Source: CAUPWF01 sp964367905
Lineage (GTDB): Bacteria; Bacillota; Clostridia; Lachnospirales; Lachnospiraceae
Direction: 5' to 3'
NCBI GenBank assembly: GCA_964367905.1
Contig: CAYIZP010000006.1
Span: 1 to 64,000, forward strand
Length of the DNA stretch: 64,000 nt
A model generated the notes under the pieces. The model was given only the letters and a program-made list of their open reading frames with translations, had not been told where the DNA came from and made no database searches. Below are positions 35,896 through 44,607 of this stretch, one piece after another; the stretch's first letter is position 1, and every line of letters begins with the position of its first letter. Position numbers and translations under genes: made by a program.

Positions 35896-36813
35896 TTAGT
35901 TTACTGGTACAAGTCCTACTTGCGCTACAATTGCTTGACCTTCCGCACTGAATACATAGTCAAAGAATGCTTGCACTACATCGCTTTGCTCTTCGATTGG
36001 TCCGTTTGTTGCCATAACGAATGGTCTGCTTAATGTGTATGTTCCAGCTTTGATATTGTCAGCTGTTACTTCTACACCTTCATAGCTAAGCGCTTTTACA
36101 GTATCGTTCAATGCATCTAATGAAACATATCCGATTGCACCTGGTGTTGCACTAACTTGTGCCATAACTGTTCCTGTCGAATCTAATTCTGATGCATATT
36201 CACAAGCATCTTCTACTCCAAGGATTTCTTCGAAAGCTCCTCTTGTACCTGAACCAGCCTCACGTCCGATTACTACGATTGGTTGATCTGCTCCACCTTC
36301 AACGTCTGACCAGTTTGTGATTTCACCTGTGTAGATCGCTACTAGGTCATCCATAGAGATGTTTGCTACTTCGTTTGCTGTATCCACTACAACTGCGATT
36401 CCATCGATTGCAACGATGTTCTCAACTGCTCCAGCTTCTACTTCTGAATCTTTTAAATTTCTTGAAGCATTTCCTACATCAACCGTTCCAGAAAGCACTT
36501 GCTCAACTCCTGCTGATGAACCAACAAACTCTGCTGTTAATTCTACATCTGGAAGTACTTCTAAGATTGTTTCTTGATATGTCTTCACTAATTTTTCCAT
36601 AGATGTTGATCCTGATAATGCAACCACACCACTTACATCTGCTGCTGGCGCTTCTTCTGTTGCTTCCTCAGCTGGTGCCTCTTCTGCTGGTGCCTCTTCT
36701 GCTGTTGCTGTTTCCTCTGCTGGTGCCTCTTCTGCTGGTGCTGAACATCCTACTGCCATTGCCCCTACCATTACTGTTGCTGTAAGTAATGCGATTAATT
36801 TTTTCATTTTCAT
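35896..36813 (-). CDS. pstS: Phosphate-binding lipoprotein PstS
   Basis: The protein has a lipoprotein signal (lipobox AVGC, Cys near 22-23), an Ala/Glu/Pro-rich linker of about 35 residues (repeats of PAEEA), and a PBP-like phosphate-binding domain with SGSTSMEKL, FVGSSAGVEQV, VVIGREAGSGTRGAF and DSTGTVMAQV, which bind phosphate. ATG 36813 with GGAG six bases upstream is preferred to 36840. It is first in the pst operon and sits behind Pho boxes. Confidence 0.96.
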   Translation of the reverse strand: MKMKKLIALLTATVMVGAMAVGCSAPAEEAPAEETATAEEAPAEEAPAEEATEEAPAADVSGVVALSGSTSMEKLVKTYQETILEVLPDVELTAEFVGSSAGVEQVLSGTVDVGNASRNLKDSEVEAGAVENIVAIDGIAVVVDTANEVANISMDDLVAIYTGEITNWSDVEGGADQPIVVIGREAGSGTRGAFEEILGVEDACEYASELDSTGTVMAQVSATPGAIGYVSLDALNDTVKALSYEGVEVTADNIKAGTYTLSRPFVMATNGPIEEQSDVVQAFFDYVFSAEGQAIVAQVGLVPVN

Positions 36814-36884
36814 AATTTTCTCCTTTAAACTATTATTCAATCTTTTTTCAATGTGCTAGTTCCAATTTCTTAAGCACAAATATG

Positions 36885-36939
36885 ATTATATAGATGAAAT
36901 GTAAAGTTCAATATCGGAGTTATGTAAAGTTTATGTAAA
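36885..36939 (-). promoter_or_regulatory. Pho boxes and promoter of pstS
   Basis: On the minus strand three TTTACA half-sites begin at 36939, 36928 and 36905: the first two are 11 bases apart, the third 23 bases further. This is the 11-bp direct-repeat pattern of PhoP/PhoB binding sites. A perfect TATAAT follows at 36890-36885, ten bases behind the last box, the arrangement expected for a Pho-activated promoter without a -35. The first box lies inside the end of the upstream yqeC. Confidence 0.8.
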
Positions 36940-37641
36940 ATTTATTTTTCTCTTAGCCCATCTCGCCGTGTTAACTCTAGATTCGTCGTCGCATTTGTTT
37001 AACACTAATATGAATTGTCTGTCATTCACATCCTTTTTTAATATATTTTTAGAGTATACCATATTTAAAACATCGTCTATCTCTACGATATCTTTTTGTT
37101 TCTTCCCTAGTCTATCTTCCACATATTCACTTCGAAAGCAAACTTCCTCATATGTTCGCCCCAATGCATCCATCCCAATCACCCCTATTACAAGATTCGA
37201 TTCTTGTGGAATCACGGGCTCTGTATCATTTGGCAACTTACATGGGTAGCCCTTGGCTCCATCCGCTTCTATGAAAACCATGTCGGCCTCTTGCATAAAA
37301 AGATTCCACTCCCCTTCTGCAAGCACTTTGAGCTTTGCTTGTCCACTCGGCCTACCAACCACTGCGAATCCGCTCGCCTTCCACAAAGCCCTTACCTCCT
37401 TCATATCTTTCGCCCATATCTTCTCTTGTGGTATAAAGATATGTGTAGTCGTCGTTGCGATTACCCTCTTGCCCTTCCTAGCAAAATAGGATGCAAGCTC
37501 ATACATAATGGTGGTTTTACCACCCCCACCAACTAGGGATACAATCAGTTTCTCCCCAGAGCCCTCTTGTATCCCATCTACTATTTCCTCAAATTCATTC
37601 AAAAAATTTGTTTCCAACTTCCCTCTAAGCAATACGTTCAT
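36931..37641 (-). CDS. yqeC: YqeC family selenium-dependent molybdenum hydroxylase maturation protein
   Basis: The protein has a P-loop VSLVGGGGKTTIMYELA (about 40) and the family features ATTTTHIFIP, GRPSGQAKL, VFIEADGAKGYPCKLP and GVIGMDALG. These identify the putative YqeC GTPase/ATPase associated with labile-selenium molybdenum hydroxylases. ATG 37641 is preferred; it overlaps the xdhC stop (37638). An in-frame start at 37662 is less likely. No selD, yqeB or molybdenum hydroxylase gene lies in the window, so the target enzyme must be elsewhere. The end carries a Pho box of the next operon. Confidence 0.88.
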   Translation of the reverse strand: MNVLLRGKLETNFLNEFEEIVDGIQEGSGEKLIVSLVGGGGKTTIMYELASYFARKGKRVIATTTTHIFIPQEKIWAKDMKEVRALWKASGFAVVGRPSGQAKLKVLAEGEWNLFMQEADMVFIEADGAKGYPCKLPNDTEPVIPQESNLVIGVIGMDALGRTYEEVCFRSEYVEDRLGKKQKDIVEIDDVLNMVYSKNILKKDVNDRQFILVLNKCDDESRVNTARWAKRKINFT

Positions 37642-38615
37642 CGTAATAACCCTCTCCTCCATTGAATTAGCTCACCAACTACGGAAATCGCCAACTCTTG
37701 GGGGGTCTGTGCACCAATATCAAGTCCAATCGGTGTAATAATTCTCTCCTCCACACCTTCATAGCCTTCCTCCATTAATGTTTGAAATGTTTGCGTCTTC
37801 TTCCGCTTACTTCCCATAAGTCCAATATACGATGCCTTCGTGTCAAGAACATAACGTAACACATCTGCATCACCTTCGTGTCCTCTGGTCATCACACATA
37901 CCCCATCATTTGCCCCAATGGTCAGATTCGTCCCACCCTCTTTCATCTCCTGCAAGTCCTTAAAATTTATCTTCCTTACATTTTTCGCATTTGGGAATCG
38001 CTCCTTGCATGCAAATTCATCCCGATCATCCACTACATAATACGGAAAATCCAGACCATCTAACAACTTTGTAACCTCTAAGGAAACATGACCCCCACCG
38101 AAGATATATATAACTGGTTTTTCCTCGATTGGTATGTAGAACCTCTTCGTATCACTCATATCAATTCTGTTGGTTTGCTCTTTTTTCATTTGTCCTTCAC
38201 CAACAATACTCACTTGTTCCACATCGAGACTCAAAAACCATTTATCTTCACTCTCACTTTTATTGTCTTTATAAATCGAATTTAGTTCCACTATTGATTC
38301 CATCTCATTAATAGGGGTGAACAGTATTTCTGCACTACCTCCACATATCATCCCTAGAGCCCCTGCCTTTGAATTATCCAACTCAAACCAGCGATATTCA
38401 CCCCTTTCCTGTCCAATCATAGATTGTGCCAAACTCTTGCACTCATGTTCTAGCGCCCCCCCACCGATACTTCCTACTAAGACTCCTTCTACTCCTACCA
38501 CCATCATTGCTCCCCTCTTCCGTGGTGTAGAGCCCTTTGTTTGTGTCACGGTAGCTAAGACAACCTTTTTCTTTTCATTGACTTCATCTAAGATACATTG
38601 AAATATTTCCTTCAT
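37638..38615 (-). CDS. xdhC: XdhC/CoxI family molybdenum cofactor protein
   Basis: The N-terminal XdhC/CoxI domain (about 10-100; ATVTQTKGSTPRKRGAMMVV and GSIGGGALEHE) is followed by a C-terminal Rossmann-type XdhC_C domain (about 165-325; IYIFGGGHVSLEVTKLL, VDDRDEFA, GLMGSKRK, TPIGLDIGAQTPQELA). Such proteins bind and finish the molybdenum cofactor for xanthine-dehydrogenase-like enzymes. It overlaps yqeC. Upstream are almost 400 bases with an array of inverted 10-mers, a probable control region. Confidence 0.92.
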   Translation of the reverse strand: MKEIFQCILDEVNEKKKVVLATVTQTKGSTPRKRGAMMVVGVEGVLVGSIGGGALEHECKSLAQSMIGQERGEYRWFELDNSKAGALGMICGGSAEILFTPINEMESIVELNSIYKDNKSESEDKWFLSLDVEQVSIVGEGQMKKEQTNRIDMSDTKRFYIPIEEKPVIYIFGGGHVSLEVTKLLDGLDFPYYVVDDRDEFACKERFPNAKNVRKINFKDLQEMKEGGTNLTIGANDGVCVMTRGHEGDADVLRYVLDTKASYIGLMGSKRKKTQTFQTLMEEGYEGVEERIITPIGLDIGAQTPQELAISVVGELIQWRRGLLR

Positions 38616-38664
38616 AGTAATAACGCACCCCTCTTAATCTAGTTTTTTTACATGTCTATGACGA

Positions 38665-38925
38665 ATACATATAAAACCTCTTAAAATTATGTTTTTATAT
38701 GCAATTTCTTCCACTAAAAATCACATTTCAATGACAATTACATATAAGATGTGAATTTGTTTATAATATTATATGTAAACCAAGAAACAATCAAGTGATT
38801 TCTCGACAAAATTACATATAATCGAATGGATTTTTCATATTCTTATCTGTAAAGCACCTTCAGTAGGTCAATTTATCATCACAAAAACATATAAGTCTGG
38901 TTATAGAAGTTAAATTTATATGTAT
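38665..38925. promoter_or_regulatory. Regular array of inverted TTACATATAA 10-mers
   Basis: Four inverted pairs are present: 38665-38674/38695-38704, 38738-38747/38769-38778, 38812-38821/38843-38852 and 38885-38894/38916-38925. The consensus is TTACATATAA followed by its complement TTATATGTAA. The gap inside a pair is 20, 21, 21 and 21 bases; the gap between pairs is 33, 33 and 32; the period is 73, 74 and 73. Spacer sequences are unrelated to each other. No coding region is seen in 38616-38959. It lies upstream of xdhC and is most simply a multi-site operator. Confidence 0.8.
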
Positions 38926-38954
38926 CTGGAATTTTTTTAAATTAGATAGGGTAC

Positions 38955-39000
38955 AAAAAGGACAGGGAAGATATGAGTGATACTCATCCTTCCCTGCCCC
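38955..39000 (-). terminator. Terminator of PFOR, dispersed repeat type B
   Basis: On the minus strand GGGGCAGGGAAGGATGAGT, loop ATC and its near complement are followed by five T, eight bases behind the PFOR stop. The inner part (GATATGAG...CTCATCC) is shared with the element at 48623, so it belongs to a second form of the dispersed repeats. Confidence 0.85.
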
Positions 39001-39008
39001 GAATTATT

Positions 39009-42000
39009 TTATTCTTCTGAACCGTAAAGTGTTACTAACTTAGTTAAGTATTGATAACGCTCTTTTGCAGCTTCTTCTGATTGTGCAAATAATGCTTCTG
39101 CTCTCTCAGGATTTTGTCTCATTAATGAGTTGTAACGAACTTCGCCATCCAAGAATGCTCTAAAGCTTTCTGTTGGAGCCTTACTGTCTAGAGTAAATTT
39201 CTTCTCTGCAGTAGGGTTGAAGCGGAAGTTGTGCCAATATCCTGACTTAACAGCTAATTCTTCTTCTGTTTGTGCCTTGCTCATCCCTTGTTTGATTCCG
39301 TGGTTGATACAAGGAGCATAAGCGATTACTAATGATGGTCCTGGATATGCTTCTGCTTCTGCGATCGCTTTTACTGTTTGGTTATAATCAGCTCCCATAG
39401 CGATTTGTGCAACATATACATAGCCATAGCTCATTGCAATGCTTGCAAGGTCTTTCTTCTTCACATCTTTACCGCCAGCTGCGAATTGTGCAATCGCTCC
39501 TGTTGGTGTTGCTTTCGAAGATTGTCCACCTGTGTTAGAGTAAACTTCTGTATCAAATACCATGATGTTTACATCTTCTCCACTAGCTAATACGTGGTCA
39601 ACTCCACCGAATCCGATATCGTAAGCCCATCCGTCTCCACCGAAGATCCATTGAGATTTCTTAGCTAAGAAATCTTTATCGTTAAGCAATGTTGCTTTTT
39701 CTTCACATGAGCAATCTGCTGCTTCTAGTGCTGCAACTAGCTTGTCTGTTGCTGCTGTGTTCTTAGAACCATCTAAGAATGTATCGATGTATTCTTGTCC
39801 AGCTGCTACAACTGCTTCGTTTCCACCGTTTGCAACTAAAGCTTCAACTTTTGCTTTTAATCTATTTCTCAAAGTTTTTTGAGCTAGATACATACCTAAA
39901 CCGAACTCAGCATTGTCTTCGAACAATGAGTTAGACCATGCTGGTCCTTTTCCTTCTGGAGTTCTTGTATAAGGTGTTGATGGTGAAGAGTTACCCCAGA
40001 TTGAAGAACAACCTGTTGCATTTGCAATGTACATTCTATCACCGAATAATTGTGTGATTAACTTCGCATAAGGTGTTTCTCCACAACCTGCACAAGCTCC
40101 TGAGAACTCAAGTAATGGTTGTAAGAATTGGCTACCTTTTACTGTATCTGGCTTGAATTTAGCAACCACTTCTGCATTTACAGGAATTGCTGTACCAAAG
40201 TCAAATTTCACTTGCTCGTATACATTTGCTTCCATGTTCTCCATAACAAGAGCTTTCTCGCCCTTTTTACCAGGACAAACATTTGCACATGATCCACATC
40301 CTGCACAGTCGTATGCTGATACAACCATAGAGAATTTCATTCCAGGCATTCCAGTCATGTCGATTGTCTCGAATCCTTCTGGTGCGTTCGCTGCTTCTGC
40401 CTCTGTTAATGCCACTGGACGAATCGCTGCGTGAGGACAAACATATGCACAACGGTTACATTGGATACATGTCTCACATTTCCACATTGGGATATCTACT
40501 GCGATACCACGCTTCTCGAATGCAGATGTTCCTGATGGTGTAGAACCATCAACATAATCAACAAATGCAGATACAGGAAGTGAGTTACCTTCTTGTGCAT
40601 TTACTTTTGCTTGGATGTTCTTAGCGAAATCTACTGCATCAGCAAATCCATTCTCCGCCTTAGGAACGAATAAACCTTCGTCTTCACAAGACTTCCATGA
40701 TTCAGGAACTTCAATCTTAACGATTTTCTTAGCACCTGCATCGATTGCATCATAGTTCATTTGAACGACTTTATCACCTTTTTTACCATAAGAAGCTTTC
40801 GCTGCCGCCTTCATCAATTCGTTTGCTTTGTCTGAAGGAATGATTTTCGCTAATTCAAAGAATGCAGATTGAAGTATTGTGTTGATACGTCCGCCAAGTC
40901 CGATTTCTTTTCCTAATTGAATACCATCGATGGTATAGAATTGGATATTGTGGTCTGCGATAAAAGCTTTTACTTGTCCAGGTAAGTGTTTCTCAAGTCC
41001 TGCCATATCCCAAGAACAGTTCAATAGGAATGTTCCGCCATCTACAACTTCTTGTACCATGTTGTATTTGTCAACATATGAAGGGTTATGACATGCAACG
41101 AAGTTAGCCTTCTTAATTAGGTATGTTGACTTGATTGGTGTATGTCCAAAACGAAGGTGAGACATTGTAACACCACCTGATTTTTTAGAATCATACTCAA
41201 AATATGCTTGTGCATACATGTCTGTATTATCACCAATGATTTTGATTGAGTTCTTGTTCGCACCAACAGTACCGTCAGCACCAAGTCCCCAGAACTTACA
41301 GTTGATCGTTCCCTCTGGAGTTGTGATAACTGGCTCACCAACTTCTAGAGATAATCCTGTAACATCATCTACGATACCAACAGTAAATACTGCTTTCTCT
41401 GTGTTGTTAAGAACTGCGATGATTTGTGCAGGTGTTGTATCTTTTGAACCTAAACCATAACGTCCAGAAAGGATTTGAACTCCGTCAAACTTGCTTCCTC
41501 TTAGAGCTGTAACAACATCTAAGTATAATGGCTCACCAAGTGCTCCTGGCTCTTTTGTTCTATCTAATACAGAGATTGTCTTAACTGTATCTGGAATTGC
41601 ATTGATTAAAGCTTCCGCTGAGAATGGTCTGTAAAGACGTACTTTAACAACACCAACTTTTTCTCCAGCTGCTAGTAAATGATCGATGGTTTCATCGATT
41701 GTATCACATACAGAACCCATAGCAATGATAACTCTCTCTGCATCTGGTGCTCCGTGATAGTTGAATAATTTATAGTTTGTACCGATTTTAGCATTCACCT
41801 TGTCCATGTACTCTTGTACGATTGCTGGCAATGCTGTATAAGTAGAGTTACATGCTTCTCTCGCTTGGAAGAAGATGTCAGGGTTTTGTGCGGAACCTCT
41901 ATGACATGGGTGGTTTGGATTCAATGCATGCTTTCTGAATGCATCGATTGCATCTTCATCTACCATATCTTTTAGATCTTCATAATCCCATGTTTCGATT

Positions 42001-42545
42001 TTTTGTACTTCGTGAGATGTTCTAAATCCATCAAAGAAGTTGATGAATGGTACTTTCCCTTTGATACCAGCGCAGTGTGCTACTGGTGTTAAGTCCATTA
42101 CCTCTTGAACACTTCCCTCACATAACATTGCACATCCTGTTTGACGACATGCATATACATCAGAGTGATCTCCGAAGATAGACAATGCGTGACTAGCTAC
42201 TGCACGAGCCGACACGTTAAATACACCTGGTAATTGCTCACCAGCGATTTTATATAGGTTCGGAATCATAAGTAGTAAACCTTGTGATGCAGTATATGTT
42301 GTTGTCAACGCTCCTGCCGATAACGAACCGTGTACTGTACCTGCTGCTCCCGCCTCTGATTGCATTTCAGTTACATGAACTTCTTGTCCAAAAATATTCT
42401 TTCTTCCTTGAGTTGCCCACTCATCTGTTGCTTCTGCCATAACAGAAGATGGTGTGATTGGATAGATAGCCGCTACATCTGTATATGCATATGACGCATG
42501 TGCCGCAGCATGGTTACCATCCATTGTCTTCATTTTTCTAGACAT
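39009..42545 (-). CDS. nifJ: Pyruvate:ferredoxin (flavodoxin) oxidoreductase
   Basis: This single-chain PFOR oxidises pyruvate to acetyl-CoA and CO2 and reduces ferredoxin. The 1178 residues contain the alpha/gamma/delta/beta regions fused: pyruvate-binding YPITPSSVMAE near 30, two [4Fe-4S] clusters CIQCNRCAYVCP (near 690) and CAGCGSCANVCP (near 748), the third-cluster Cys in CAGCGE (near 817), and the TPP site GGDGWAYDIG with SNTGGQ (near 975-1005). Length is normal. It is transcribed alone from a strong promoter and ends in a repeat-type terminator. Confidence 0.98.
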   Translation of the reverse strand: MSRKMKTMDGNHAAAHASYAYTDVAAIYPITPSSVMAEATDEWATQGRKNIFGQEVHVTEMQSEAGAAGTVHGSLSAGALTTTYTASQGLLLMIPNLYKIAGEQLPGVFNVSARAVASHALSIFGDHSDVYACRQTGCAMLCEGSVQEVMDLTPVAHCAGIKGKVPFINFFDGFRTSHEVQKIETWDYEDLKDMVDEDAIDAFRKHALNPNHPCHRGSAQNPDIFFQAREACNSTYTALPAIVQEYMDKVNAKIGTNYKLFNYHGAPDAERVIIAMGSVCDTIDETIDHLLAAGEKVGVVKVRLYRPFSAEALINAIPDTVKTISVLDRTKEPGALGEPLYLDVVTALRGSKFDGVQILSGRYGLGSKDTTPAQIIAVLNNTEKAVFTVGIVDDVTGLSLEVGEPVITTPEGTINCKFWGLGADGTVGANKNSIKIIGDNTDMYAQAYFEYDSKKSGGVTMSHLRFGHTPIKSTYLIKKANFVACHNPSYVDKYNMVQEVVDGGTFLLNCSWDMAGLEKHLPGQVKAFIADHNIQFYTIDGIQLGKEIGLGGRINTILQSAFFELAKIIPSDKANELMKAAAKASYGKKGDKVVQMNYDAIDAGAKKIVKIEVPESWKSCEDEGLFVPKAENGFADAVDFAKNIQAKVNAQEGNSLPVSAFVDYVDGSTPSGTSAFEKRGIAVDIPMWKCETCIQCNRCAYVCPHAAIRPVALTEAEAANAPEGFETIDMTGMPGMKFSMVVSAYDCAGCGSCANVCPGKKGEKALVMENMEANVYEQVKFDFGTAIPVNAEVVAKFKPDTVKGSQFLQPLLEFSGACAGCGETPYAKLITQLFGDRMYIANATGCSSIWGNSSPSTPYTRTPEGKGPAWSNSLFEDNAEFGLGMYLAQKTLRNRLKAKVEALVANGGNEAVVAAGQEYIDTFLDGSKNTAATDKLVAALEAADCSCEEKATLLNDKDFLAKKSQWIFGGDGWAYDIGFGGVDHVLASGEDVNIMVFDTEVYSNTGGQSSKATPTGAIAQFAAGGKDVKKKDLASIAMSYGYVYVAQIAMGADYNQTVKAIAEAEAYPGPSLVIAYAPCINHGIKQGMSKAQTEEELAVKSGYWHNFRFNPTAEKKFTLDSKAPTESFRAFLDGEVRYNSLMRQNPERAEALFAQSEEAAKERYQYLTKLVTLYGSEE

Positions 42546-42588
42546 TATAATATCCTCCTTAATATGATAGCTTTATTCGCTAAAGAAT

Positions 42589-42617
42589 ATTATAGCCTTA
42601 TCCTCGTAAAATGTCTA
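42589..42617 (-). promoter_or_regulatory. Promoter of PFOR
   Basis: On the minus strand TAGACA (42617-42612), 17 bases and a perfect TATAAT (42594-42589). AAGGAGG and ATG follow 30-45 bases downstream. No operator is evident. Confidence 0.75.
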
Positions 42618-42707
42618 TATGATTTATACAAATATTATGGATTTTATTCAAATCTTTTTGTTTTTTTGTAAGAACAATCAAAAACCTCTATCAATCGACA
42701 CGAAATT

Positions 42708-43742
42708 TTATTGCATTCCTACTGCTTCTTCGATACAAGCGATCATTTGGTCTAATCCTGTAATCGCTCCATCATTTTGGTACCAGATATTTCCTGGTGT
42801 TAAATATACGATTTGATCATTGATATGAGCTTGTGTTTGGTGAATCACCTCATTGTCCATCAAGTCTTGAGCTAGAGATGCACCCTCTGCCGCTACTGCT
42901 AAGTCTTTATCAATGATAAATATCCACTCTGGATCTTCTTCTAAAAATGTTTCGTAACTTGCTTCTTCCCCATGGTTCACATCTGAATCATTTTTTACAT
43001 TCGTGAATCCCATATCTCTTGGAATAATCGAGCATCTTCCTTCATCGCCTAATACAGTTACCTGTCCTTCTGTTGCAAGACCAATCATACAAGTTTGTCC
43101 ATTCGCAACCTCAGCAATTGCTGCAATACGCTCTTCATATCCTGCAATGATTTCACCAACTGCATCCTCTACACCAAAGATCTTAGCGTGGTTGTTCGCT
43201 AACTCGATGTAACCATCCATAAATGTATCACCGAATGTATAGTCTACATATGCACAATATACCGGCGCAATTGCTAGATAATCATCATAAAAACTAGCTG
43301 TTCTATCACTTGTAAAAATCATAGATGGCGCCAATGATGCTACCGCTTCCATATCAATATCTTTAAGCCCAGTACCAACTACAGTAATAGATTCATCTGT
43401 AAGGTATTTTTGTAAGTGGTCTGCTAGAGACGATTCTTGTCCTACGATACCAACTACTAAATCACCTAATCCTACTGCATCTACAAAGTCAAGTGTTTGA
43501 TAGTTTAGACACACAATTCCGTTGCTAAAATCTGCTGGCACTGCTACTTCCACCATCTCGTCAGCTCCATTTACAGTCATAACCGATGTCGATTCAGCAC
43601 TCTCTTCCTCCGCTGGTTCCTCTGTCGCCTCTTCTGCTGGTGCTTCTGTTGCCTCTTCTGGTTCTGCACTCTCATTGCTTCCACAAGCCACTACTGATAG
43701 TGATAAAGCGCACATAAGTGCTAGTACTAATAATTTTTTCAT
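42708..43742 (-). CDS. Siderophore ABC transporter substrate-binding lipoprotein
   Basis: The 344-residue protein has a lipobox (VVACGSN, Cys near 20), a Glu/Ala-rich linker and a periplasmic-binding-protein fold of the FecB/FatB/YclQ class (VGLGDLVVGIVG, MEAVASLAPSMIFT, GLATEGQVTVLG, GEEASYETFLEEDPEWIFII, AHINDQIVYLTP). It should capture a ferric siderophore or related iron chelate. It is last in the importer operon, separated from the ATPase by a small terminator-like hairpin and a 16-bp dyad, which may adjust its level separately. Confidence 0.92.
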   Translation of the reverse strand: MKKLLVLALMCALSLSVVACGSNESAEPEEATEAPAEEATEEPAEEESAESTSVMTVNGADEMVEVAVPADFSNGIVCLNYQTLDFVDAVGLGDLVVGIVGQESSLADHLQKYLTDESITVVGTGLKDIDMEAVASLAPSMIFTSDRTASFYDDYLAIAPVYCAYVDYTFGDTFMDGYIELANNHAKIFGVEDAVGEIIAGYEERIAAIAEVANGQTCMIGLATEGQVTVLGDEGRCSIIPRDMGFTNVKNDSDVNHGEEASYETFLEEDPEWIFIIDKDLAVAAEGASLAQDLMDNEVIHQTQAHINDQIVYLTPGNIWYQNDGAITGLDQMIACIEEAVGMQ

Positions 43743-43768
43743 TTCTTTCCTCCTGAAAATGTTGTTTT

Positions 43769-43784
43769 GTTAGTTTTTACTAAC
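43769..43784. promoter_or_regulatory. 16-bp dyad GTTAGT-N4-ACTAAC before the binding-protein gene
   Basis: GTTAG and CTAAC half-sites are separated by six bases. The same arrangement occurs at 46615-46630 in the leader of the same operon. The half-sites resemble those of DtxR/IdeR iron boxes, though the spacing is shorter. Confidence 0.5.
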
Positions 43785-43796
43785 TTGTTATCTATA

Positions 43797-43820
43797 TAAA
43801 AACTGTCTTTCGACAGTCTT
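43797..43820 (-). terminator. Attenuator-like hairpin within the siderophore operon
   Basis: On the minus strand GACTGTC, GAAA tetraloop and GACAGT are followed by TTTTTAT. It lies between the ATPase stop and the binding-protein start, so part of the transcripts may end here. Confidence 0.6.
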
Positions 43821-43837
43821 TATCCCTTATAATCTAA

Positions 43838-44590
43838 CTAGTAATACACCGAAATCGGTTTCCCTTTAATAGTTTGTATATCAAAGTCCACTTGATATAA
43901 GTCCTTTAGACACTCTTTCGTCATGATATCCTCAACTTTTCCAAACTTATATAATTCTCCATCTAGAAAGGCTCCCATATAATCGGAATACATGGATGCA
44001 AAATTAATCTCATGCAATACTAGAATAATAGTTTTCCCCTTCTCTTCACTCAATCTGCGAACCAACTTCATCATATTAGAAGAGTGGTAGATATCCAGAT
44101 TGTTGGTTGGCTCATCTAGGAATATATATTCTGTGTCTTGTGCAATTACCATTGCGATATACGCTCTCTGTAGTTGCCCTCCCGATAATTCATCGATGAA
44201 TCGATCTGCAAATTCCGTCAATTCCATATAAGCAATCGCTTCATTCACCTGAATCCAATCAGCCTCTTGAAGTCTGCTTCCACAGTGCGGAAAACGTCCA
44301 AATGCTACCAATTCCTTTACGGTCAACTTCATGGAGATGTTATTTCTCTGTGTTAAAATCGCTAGCTTCTTCGCTAGTTCCTTGCTCTTCCATTCTCCTA
44401 GGGTCTTATTATCCACATGAACCTCACCCTCATCTTGGGCTATCAACCTTGTAATAATATTCAAAACTGTCGACTTTCCCGCTCCATTTGGACCAATCAG
44501 GGAAATCACCTTTCCTTTCGGCAGTTCAAAGCTTACATCTCTTACAACTCTTTTTTCACCATATGCTTTATGTAATTTTTTTATTTGCAA
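43838..44590 (-). CDS. Siderophore ABC transporter ATP-binding protein
   Basis: The 250-residue ATPase has Walker A GPNGAGKST, Q-loop LTQRNNI, signature LSGGQLQRAYIAMVIAQ, Walker B YIFLDEPTNNLD and H-loop VLHEINFAS. This is the FecE/FatE/YclP type that serves iron-siderophore importers. It follows the second permease by 17 bases. The permeases and binding protein beside it complete the system. Confidence 0.94.
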   Translation of the reverse strand: MQIKKLHKAYGEKRVVRDVSFELPKGKVISLIGPNGAGKSTVLNIITRLIAQDEGEVHVDNKTLGEWKSKELAKKLAILTQRNNISMKLTVKELVAFGRFPHCGSRLQEADWIQVNEAIAYMELTEFADRFIDELSGGQLQRAYIAMVIAQDTEYIFLDEPTNNLDIYHSSNMMKLVRRLSEEKGKTIILVLHEINFASMYSDYMGAFLDGELYKFGKVEDIMTKECLKDLYQVDFDIQTIKGKPISVYY

Positions 44591-44607
44591 TGTACTTTAC
44601 TCCTTCC

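Noticed and set aside
36603..36785. Leu-rich plus-strand open frame
   Set aside because: It is the antisense of the Ala/Glu/Pro linker of PstS.
38665..38925. CRISPR array
   Set aside because: The conserved element is only 10 bp and alternates orientation; intervals alternate between 21 and 33 bp; no cas genes are present in the window.
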